From contig USGN01000024.1 of NCBI GenBank assembly GCA_900554255.1, positions 1 to 11,056 on the forward strand: a stretch of DNA of 11,056 bases, written 5' to 3'. A program made the position numbers and the translations under genes. This DNA is from an uncultured Collinsella sp. Its GTDB lineage: Bacteria > Actinomycetota > Coriobacteriia > Coriobacteriales > Coriobacteriaceae. Shown here piece after piece: positions 6,405 through 11,056 of this stretch (positions within the stretch are counted from its first letter, which is position 1; every line of letters begins with the position of its first letter). Under the pieces are notes generated by a model that saw nothing but the letters and a program-made list of their open reading frames with translations, was not told the DNA's origin and searched no databases.

Positions 6405-6450
6405 TAGGGGAGAGCGGGGGATTGTGGTACAGTACTGGAGTTTAAACTGT
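6405..6450 (+). promoter_or_regulatory. Candidate promoter region of secG with a small palindrome
   Basis: TACAGT (6428-6433) preceded by TGG resembles an extended -10; no good -35 stands 17 bases upstream. An alternative is TTGTGG (6422-6427) with TAAACT (6443-6448) at a short 15-base spacing. AGTTTAAACT (6439-6448) is a perfect 10-bp palindrome, and ACAGT (6429-6433) mirrors ACTGT (6446-6450). A promoter is needed here because of the strong terminator upstream, but the exact hexamers are uncertain. Confidence 0.35.
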
Positions 6451-6469
6451 TCTATTAAGGAGCTTATCT

Positions 6470-6724
6470 ATGGGTCCGTTCCAGATTCTTCTGTTTGTCG
6501 TTTGGGCTGTCTCTGCCGTGGCGCTGACGATTCTCGTCCTGATGCATTCCGGTAAGGGCACCGGCGTTTCGGATATGATCGCTAGCTCGCTGTATAACTC
6601 CAGCTCTGCCACGGGCGTCATGGAGCAGAACCTCGACCGCCTGACCGTCATCATGGCTGTCGTGTTTGCCGTGTGCGTCGTGCTGTGCATGTTCTTCTTC
6701 CCGCAGGGCATCGTCGGCTACTAA
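6470..6724 (+). CDS. secG: SecG, preprotein translocase subunit
   Basis: Small inner subunit of the SecYEG channel, which assists SecA-driven protein export. The 84 residues contain two hydrophobic membrane segments (about 5-24 and 60-77) joined by the conserved cytoplasmic loop HSGKGTGVSDM (26-36) and NLDRLT (54-59), the family signature. The ribosome site AAGGAG (6457-6462) is 7 bases before the ATG. Placement behind gap, pgk and tpiA is a conserved actinobacterial arrangement, although here gpmI and a strong terminator come in between and secG appears to be a separate monocistronic unit with its own terminator. No other function is plausible for this sequence. Confidence 0.95.
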   Translation: MGPFQILLFVVWAVSAVALTILVLMHSGKGTGVSDMIASSLYNSSSATGVMEQNLDRLTVIMAVVFAVCVVLCMFFFPQGIVGY

Positions 6725-6745
6725 GCACGAGCCGCATAAATATTC

Positions 6746-6777
6746 AAAAAGGGTCCCGTAAGTGCGGGACCCTTTTT
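6746..6777 (+). terminator. Intrinsic terminator after secG
   Basis: GGGTCCCG (6751-6758) and CGGGACCC (6765-6772) form an 8-bp stem around TAAGTG, flanked by AAAAA (6746-6750) and TTTTT (6773-6777), which extend the pairing. The A-run makes it potentially able to work from both sides, though no gene on the other strand needs it. Confidence 0.93.
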
Positions 6778-7006
6778 GTTTACATATTTGTAACAGAGTC
6801 AAAATATCCCCACATACTTCGCCCAACTAAAGAAATTCTCGACCGTTAACCGGAATGAGCCCCAAATCGTGCATAAAATGCGCTACTGTATTGCAAAACG
6901 TTGGTCCGTTGTGCATAACCAGCCATAGCAGCGGGCGGCGTTTTGATGGTTCGGATCGGATTGTTTCGACATGTGTCCGACTGAACATTTCTTTGTCCTA
7001 TCTCAT
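6778..7006 (+). promoter_or_regulatory. Upstream region of oppA: promoter-like hexamers, no gene
   Basis: About 240 bases without a convincing gene. The best promoter pair is TTGCAA (6891-6896) with CATAAC (6914-6919) at 17 bases, four matches each; TAAAAT (6874-6879) is another possible -10, and TTTACA (6779-6784) a good -35 lacking a good -10. The octamer AAAACGTT (6895-6902), also the core of the palindrome before gap, lies inside the first candidate promoter. TTACA/TGTAA (6780-6784 / 6789-6793) form a short inverted repeat. A transcript from the first pair would have a leader of about 95 bases. No riboswitch architecture was recognised. Confidence 0.35.
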
Positions 7007-7013
7007 AAGGAGG
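7007..7013 (+). promoter_or_regulatory. Ribosome binding site of oppA, decides the start
   Basis: AAGGAGG, a near-perfect site, lies 5 bases before ATG 7019. It sets the start there rather than at the in-frame ATG 6971. The out-of-frame ATG at 7014 overlaps this site. Confidence 0.92.
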
Positions 7014-7018
7014 ATGGC

Positions 7019-8695
7019 ATGGCTGATTCTATGTTCCACCAGCCCGTTATGGGTCGTCGCGCCTTTGTTGGCGGCACCCTTGCTGCGAGCTCCATGGCTT
7101 TTCTTGCCGCATGCGGCAAGAAGGGCGGCGACACTTCCGGTTCTGAGTCCGGTTCGACGCTGAACTTCTACATCAACAACCCGGTCTGCATCGACCCCTA
7201 CAATGTCCAGGAGGACCAGGGCACTCAGGTCGAGTACCAGCTCTTTGACGCTCTGACCTCTTATGACGCCGAGAAGGGCGAGATCGTTCCGCTGGCTTGC
7301 GAGTCCTTTGAGTCCAACGACGACGCCACCGAGTTTACCTTCAAGATCAAGAAGGCCAAGTTCCACAACGGTGACGACGTTACCTCCAAGTCCTTCAAGC
7401 TCGGTTGGGAGCGTCTGGTCAACACCAAGTCGGCCATCGCTACCGAGTACGGTCCTTCCGAGGTCTCCTATCACCTTTCCATGGTCGAGGGTTATGACGA
7501 CCTGCTTGCCGGTAACGCTACCGAGCTCAGCGGTGTTACGTGCCCCGACGATGAGACCCTCGTCGTCAAGCTGTCTTCCGCTTACGCTGACTTCCCCTTC
7601 GTCGCCTCTCATCCGGCTCTGGCCCCGGTTCCCGAGTGCGCCGAGTCCGATGTCAAGAGCTTCTATCTTGCCCCGGTCGGTAACGGCCCGTTCATGATGG
7701 ACGGCAAGTGGGAGGATGGCCAGGAGATCAACGTCAAGAAGTTCGACGATTACTATGGCGACAAGGCCAAGATCGATGGCATCCACTTCCAGGTCATCAA
7801 GGACATGGAGACTGCTTACAAGGAGTTCCAGGCCGGTAACCTCGATGTCTGCGACGTTCCCGTCGCTCAGATCGATGCCGCCAAGAAGGATCGCGGCGTG
7901 TCCAAGGACGGCTACACCATGGGTGACGGCGAGCGCATGCTGCTCGGCGCCGAGCCTTCCACGTACTATCTGACCTGCAACACCACGGCCGAGCCGTTCA
8001 ACAACGCCGACCTGCGTAGGGGCATCTCCCTGGCCATTAACCGTGAGGCCATCTGCAAGACCATCTTCAAGGGTACCCGTACCCCTGCCGACGGCATTGT
8101 TCCTCCGGGCATCGATGGCTACAAGGAGGGCGCATGGGAGTTCTGCGCCTACGATGTCGACAAGGCTAACGAGTACCTCGACAAGGTTGCTCCCGCTGGC
8201 GCTAACGGGGATCGTGGCATTAGCGTGACCCTGTCCTACAACCAGGACGGCGGTCACAAGGAGATCATGGAGTCCATCATCGGCGACCTCGCCAAGGTTG
8301 GCGTTACCGCTGTCTCCGATACCCCTGAGTGGTCTGCCCTGCTCGAGCAGTATCAGAACTTTAACTATCAGTTCGGTCGTCTGGGTTGGATTGCCGACTA
8401 CCCGATCATGGACAACTTCCTGTATCCGCTGTTCCACTCCGACTCCCTCGGTGGCGACAACCGCTCCGGTTACAACAACCCCGAGTTCGACGCCAAGGTC
8501 GACGAGGCTCGTACTATTGTTGACGACGAGGAGCGCGTCGCTAAGATGCAGGAGGCCGATGCAATGGTCGCTGCCGACTGCCCGGTCATCCCGATTATGT
8601 TCTACACGCACACCATCGCCGGCTCCGATCGCATCAAGCACCTCTATGTCGATCCGCAGAAGCACGCCGATCTGGGTACCGCTGAGCTCGCCTAA
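7019..8695 (+). CDS. oppA: Peptide ABC transporter substrate-binding lipoprotein (SBP family 5)
   Basis: Extracytoplasmic receptor of an oligopeptide/dipeptide importer, 558 residues. The N-terminus carries a twin-arginine motif GRRAFVG (12-18), a hydrophobic stretch, and lipobox LAAC with Cys32 as the predicted lipid anchor; a Gly/Ser-rich linker follows. Family 5 features: the segment with YQLFDALTSYD and LACESFESNDD near the start, FHNGDDVTSKSFKLGWERL, GNGPFMMDGKW, a YYGDKAKIDGIHFQVI stretch, ADLRRGISLAINREAIC, and GWIADYPIMDNFLYPLF in the C-terminal half. Strong C-ending codon bias like the glycolytic genes predicts high expression, as usual for a receptor. The permeases follow after a structured 156-base spacer. 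Peptide length preference (Opp or Dpp) cannot be read; other family 5 ligands such as nickel or sugars are possible but less likely. The symbol marks the role, not proven orthology. Confidence 0.92.
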   Translation: MADSMFHQPVMGRRAFVGGTLAASSMAFLAACGKKGGDTSGSESGSTLNFYINNPVCIDPYNVQEDQGTQVEYQLFDALTSYDAEKGEIVPLACESFESNDDATEFTFKIKKAKFHNGDDVTSKSFKLGWERLVNTKSAIATEYGPSEVSYHLSMVEGYDDLLAGNATELSGVTCPDDETLVVKLSSAYADFPFVASHPALAPVPECAESDVKSFYLAPVGNGPFMMDGKWEDGQEINVKKFDDYYGDKAKIDGIHFQVIKDMETAYKEFQAGNLDVCDVPVAQIDAAKKDRGVSKDGYTMGDGERMLLGAEPSTYYLTCNTTAEPFNNADLRRGISLAINREAICKTIFKGTRTPADGIVPPGIDGYKEGAWEFCAYDVDKANEYLDKVAPAGANGDRGISVTLSYNQDGGHKEIMESIIGDLAKVGVTAVSDTPEWSALLEQYQNFNYQFGRLGWIADYPIMDNFLYPLFHSDSLGGDNRSGYNNPEFDAKVDEARTIVDDEERVAKMQEADAMVAADCPVIPIMFYTHTIAGSDRIKHLYVDPQKHADLGTAELA

Positions 8696-8710
8696 GAGTT
8701 TGCAGCTTCC

Positions 8711-8740
8711 GTGAGGGTCAAGTATTTACGTAGACCTCAT
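8711..8740 (+). other. Hairpin after oppA, no T-run
   Basis: GTGAG-G-GTC (8711-8719) pairs with GACCTCAT (8733-8740) with one bulged G. It begins 15 bases after the oppA stop. Lacking a T-tract, it is more like a 3' protective structure than a terminator. Confidence 0.4.
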
Positions 8741-8791
8741 GGGAAACATACAGTTCTCCCTAACCTGGGGTAAACTGGCTGATGGTAATTT

Positions 8792-8824
8792 TGGGATGCC
8801 GGTCTGGCGATCGGCATCCCATTT
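8792..8824 (+). terminator. Strong intercistronic hairpin between oppA and oppB, attenuator-like
   Basis: GGGATGCCGGTC (8793-8804) pairs with GATCGGCATCCC (8809-8820), 12 bp with one wobble and a TGGC tetraloop; an outer T-A pair adds one. Only ATTTA follows, so termination should be partial. In solute-binding-protein operons such structures let oppA mRNA outnumber permease mRNA by termination or by blocking 3' decay. Confidence 0.65.
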
Positions 8825-8851
8825 AGGTTAATCCCTAGATAGGGGAGTGGT

Positions 8852-9889
8852 ATGGGTAAGTACATCGTTAAACGTGTGCTTCAGTTCATCCCGGTGTTTT
8901 TGGGCGTTACGCTGATTCTGTTCGCCCTCCAGAATATCGTGCCGGGAGATCCGATCAAGCTGATCGGTGGAGACAAGGCTCTGTCCCCCGAGGTGGAGCT
9001 TCAGCTTCGCGTTCGCTATCACCTGGTCCAGACGGACGAGGACGGCAACGCGATCCTTGACGAGAACGGCGACCCCGTTCAAACGTCGCTCGTGGACCGT
9101 TACTTGTATTACATGAACGGCCTGCTTCATGGCGATCTGGGCAATTCGTATCAGCGCAAGCTGCCGGTTACGGATATCTTTGCCCAGAAGTATCCGTATA
9201 CGGTCAAACTTGCCGCGTGCGCCATCGTGCTCGAGGCAATTATGGGTATCGGTGCGGGTATCATTTCGGCGGTAAAGCGTTATTCCTTCTGGGATATTTT
9301 GGTAACGCTCACCACGTCGATCCTCGTTGCGGTCCCGGCCTTCTGGCTCGGTATGTTGCTGCAGCTGTTCTTTGGCGTCATTCTCAAGGACGCCACGGGC
9401 GGTGCAATCTCCATGCCGATCTCGGGTGCCGGCGGTTCCAGCTCTCAGTATCAGGATTGGATGCACTATGTGCTTCCGACCATTACGCTGGCTTCGGTTT
9501 CGACCGCTTATGCTGCCCGCATTATGCGCTCGCAGCTGCTTGACGTCATGAACCAGGATTACATCCGTACGGCAAAGGCGAAGGGTCTCTCCAATCGCGC
9601 GATCATCGTCAAGCATGCGCTTAAGAATGCACTCATCCCCGTCGTTACCTATATTGGTGTCGACTTTGGTGGCATGCTTTCGGGCGCCATCCTGACCGAG
9701 ACGGTCTTTAACTGGCCCGGTATCGGCTATGAGGTCTATCGCGCCATTAGCATGCGTGACTGGCCCATCGTTATGGGCGGCGTTACGCTCATCGTCGTCG
9801 TCGTTATGGTGATCAACCTGCTCGTCGACATTAGCTATGCATTCCTCGACCCGCGCATCCGCCTTGGCGGTCCGTCGGATAAGGCCTAA
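8852..9889 (+). CDS. oppB: Peptide ABC transporter permease, OppB/DppB type
   Basis: Membrane subunit of the peptide importer, 345 residues. A first membrane helix (about 10-30, ending in the family motif VPGDP) is followed by an extracytoplasmic segment with GDLGNSY (94-100), and then the permease domain with several hydrophobic segments. The coupling (EAA) loop DYIRTAKAKGLSNRAIIVKH, from residue 236, contacts the ATPase, followed by the LTETVFNWPGIG motif. The C-terminal AFLDPRIR is typical. Ribosome site GGGGAG (8842-8847) is 4 bases before the ATG and partly inside a small CCCT/AGGG hairpin (8833-8844). An unusual acidic insert lies at about residues 61-78 (T-D-E-D-G-N to G-D-P-V-Q-T), where family members usually run straight from the LGLDKP-like motif into the QY segment. 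Confidence 0.95.
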   Translation: MGKYIVKRVLQFIPVFLGVTLILFALQNIVPGDPIKLIGGDKALSPEVELQLRVRYHLVQTDEDGNAILDENGDPVQTSLVDRYLYYMNGLLHGDLGNSYQRKLPVTDIFAQKYPYTVKLAACAIVLEAIMGIGAGIISAVKRYSFWDILVTLTTSILVAVPAFWLGMLLQLFFGVILKDATGGAISMPISGAGGSSSQYQDWMHYVLPTITLASVSTAYAARIMRSQLLDVMNQDYIRTAKAKGLSNRAIIVKHALKNALIPVVTYIGVDFGGMLSGAILTETVFNWPGIGYEVYRAISMRDWPIVMGGVTLIVVVVMVINLLVDISYAFLDPRIRLGGPSDKA

Positions 9890-9903
9890 GGGAGGTACGT
9901 CTC

Positions 9904-10839
9904 ATGCAGGAAACTGATTCTCAGTCTCAGGAGCAGGCTACCGCCACCAAGGCCGCATCTGCTCCCGCCAAGTCCCGCACGCTGTGGGGCGACGCTTTTA
10001 AGCGTCTTCGTAAGAACAAGCTCGCCGTTATCGGTGTCTGCTGGATCATCATCGTCGTTGTGGTTGCACTGACCGCAGATCTGTGGGCTAAGCCCTGGCT
10101 CGGTTCGCCGACGGCTTCCGACTCGACCACCATGGCCGAGACGTCGCTGCTGGCTCCGTGTGCAGAGCACCCGTTTGGCACCGACGCCCTTGGTCGTGAC
10201 ATTCTCGTCCGCGTTATCTACGGTGCGCGCGTTTCGCTGTCCGTCGGCATTATGGCCACCGCGATCTCCACGCTGATCGGTCTGGTCATGGGTGCTCTGG
10301 CGGGTTTCTACGGCGGCATCTGGGATACGATCATCATGCGCTGTGCGGACATCTTCCTGGCGTTCCCGTACGTGCTGTTCGTTGTCGCCATGATCGCCGT
10401 TATCGGCCGTGGCCTTCAGAACGTCTTTATCGCCATCGGTATTCTCGGCTGGCCTTCGATTGCGCGCGTCTTCCGCTCTGCAATCTTGACGGTCAAGGAA
10501 AACGACTATGTTGATGCTGCGCGCGCGATGGGTGCATCTGATGCTCGTATCGTCGTGCGTCACATCTTCCCGAACTCCGTCGCCTCCATCGTGGTCTACG
10601 CGACCATGAACATTGGTGGCGCCATTCTGACCGAGTCCGCTCTGTCCTTCCTCGGCATGGGCGTTATTCCGCCTACGCCTTCGTGGGGCTCCATGATTCA
10701 GGACGGTCAGCAGTATCTTCTGACCGCTCCCTGGATGATGATCATGCCCGGTCTGGCAATTCTCTCGACGGTGCTCGCCTTCACCCTGTTGGGTGATGGT
10801 CTGCGCGACGCCCTCGACGTCAAGATGAAGGACGCATAA
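9904..10839 (+). CDS. oppC: Peptide ABC transporter permease, OppC/DppC type
   Basis: Second membrane subunit, 311 residues. A hydrophilic Gln/Ala/Ser-rich cytoplasmic tail (1-26) and a basic segment KRLRKNK lead into helix one (about 41-57). [11 protein letters not shown] (89-99) followed by [12 protein letters not shown] is the OppC/DppC signature. The EAA loop runs from [10 protein letters not shown] (201-210) to [24 protein letters not shown] and [11 protein letters not shown] close the domain. It starts 14 bases after oppB with GGGAGG (9890-9895) 8 bases before the ATG, so it is in the same transcript and will form the heterodimeric channel with OppB. Its end is two bases from the ATPase start. 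Confidence 0.96.
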   Translation: MQETDSQSQEQATATKAASAPAKSRTLWGDAFKRLRKNKLAVIGVCWIIIVVVVALTADLWAKPWLGSPTASDSTTMAETSLLAPCAEHPFGTDALGRDILVRVIYGARVSLSVGIMATAISTLIGLVMGALAGFYGGIWDTIIMRCADIFLAFPYVLFVVAMIAVIGRGLQNVFIAIGILGWPSIARVFRSAILTVKENDYVDAARAMGASDARIVVRHIFPNSVASIVVYATMNIGGAILTESALSFLGMGVIPPTPSWGSMIQDGQQYLLTAPWMMIMPGLAILSTVLAFTLLGDGLRDALDVKMKDA

Positions 10840-10841
10840 GG

Positions 10842-11056
10842 ATGAAGAAGAACAAGAACTATGTGGACCTGAAGGACCAGCCGGTTCCTGAGGGCCAGCA
10901 TCTGCTCGAGGTCGATGACCTTAAGATGTATTTCCACACCGAGGATGGCGTCGTTCGCGCTGTCGACGGTGTCTCCTACACGCTCGATCGCGGCGAGACC
11001 CTTGGCGTCGTCGGTGAGTCCGGCTCCGGTAAGTCCGTGACCGCCATGACCATCAT
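10842..11056 (+). CDS. oppD: Peptide ABC transporter ATPase, OppD/DppD type, N-terminal part (3' end outside window)
   Basis: An open frame runs from ATG 10842 to the window end, giving 71 complete residues. [20 protein letters not shown] (21-40) followed by [12 protein letters not shown] is the standard start of OppD/DppD-type domains. The Walker A motif GESGSGKS lies at 58-65, with the invariant Lys64 and Ser65. Walker B, the ABC signature and the C-terminal oligopeptide domain lie outside the window, so integrity cannot be judged. The start is 2 bases after the oppC stop; AAGGA (10828-10832), inside the end of oppC, is 9 bases upstream and is the likely ribosome site, so translation is coupled. 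The N-terminal 20 residues ([20 protein letters not shown]) form a longer leader than in many homologues. A second ATPase, OppF, would be expected downstream. Confidence 0.93.
   Translation, partial: MKKNKNYVDLKDQPVPEGQHLLEVDDLKMYFHTEDGVVRAVDGVSYTLDRGETLGVVGESGSGKSVTAMTI

Noticed and set aside
6780..6793. TTACA/TGTAA inverted repeat as a NrdR, Rex or FNR-type box
   Set aside because: Compared with remembered consensus sequences it fails at several key positions, and no target gene of those regulators is adjacent.
6855..7163. Possible 102-codon gene upstream of and overlapping the start of oppA
   Set aside because: No ribosome site, no recognisable domain, and it runs out of frame through the oppA signal peptide region.
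1561..8665. Very long open frames on the minus strand opposite gap, pgk, tpiA, gpmI and oppA (roughly 300 to 580 codons each)
   Set aside because: They mirror highly expressed genes whose codon choice avoids TTA, CTA and TCA, the codons that read as stops on the opposite strand. Their proteins are repetitive in L, V, G and D with no recognisable domain, and they lie exactly over well-supported genes.
9032..9085. True EF-hand or dockerin-type calcium loop in OppB
   Set aside because: The spacing of acidic residues does not fit the 12-residue EF-hand loop, and no flanking helices of that type are evident; kept only as an unusual acidic insert.
8828..10563. Minus-strand frames opposite oppB and oppC
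   Set aside because: Charged, low-similarity translations with no family motif, fully overlapping clear permeases on the other strand.

Overview
The window reads as chromosomal DNA of an anaerobic actinobacterium, most likely class Coriobacteriia and perhaps Collinsella. The grounds are a WhiA gene, the actinobacterial neighbourhood rapZ, whiA, gap, pgk, tpiA, secG, a GC-rich sequence, and near-exclusive use of AAG and C-ending codons in the glycolytic genes. The taxon is an inference from gene order and protein style; no 16S rRNA or other diagnostic gene is present. Every gene found lies on the + strand.

Layout. Bases 1-1415 hold the end of rapZ and all of whiA, almost touching, with no visible terminator behind whiA. 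Bases 1416-1608 are a dense regulatory region: a short direct repeat, a LacI-type palindrome, a long imperfect inverted repeat, a probable promoter and a GC-rich leader hairpin. Bases 1609-6305 encode four consecutive glycolytic enzymes: gap, pgk, tpiA and gpmI. An intrinsic terminator lies between gap and pgk, and a very strong one follows gpmI. secG (6470-6724) has its own upstream region and terminator. After a roughly 240-base gap comes an oligopeptide/dipeptide ABC importer: a Tat-type lipoprotein substrate-binding protein (7019-8695), a structured intercistronic spacer, two permeases, and the start of the first ATPase, which is cut by the window edge.

How the genes work together. GapA, Pgk, TpiA and GpmI take triose phosphates to 2-phosphoglycerate, producing NADH and ATP; enolase is not in the window. 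The internal gap/pgk terminator and the hairpins between oppA and oppB both sit where a cell would make more of the first product than of the following ones. SecG is the small subunit of the Sec translocon. The Opp/Dpp genes supply peptides as nitrogen and carbon.

No new defence, mobile or biosynthetic system is present: there are no IS elements, CRISPR arrays, tRNAs or rRNAs. The most interesting unexplained signals are non-coding: the layered control region upstream of gap, the gap/pgk terminator with little room for a second promoter, and the oppA/oppB spacer. All structures and spacings were read by eye, without folding or database searches.
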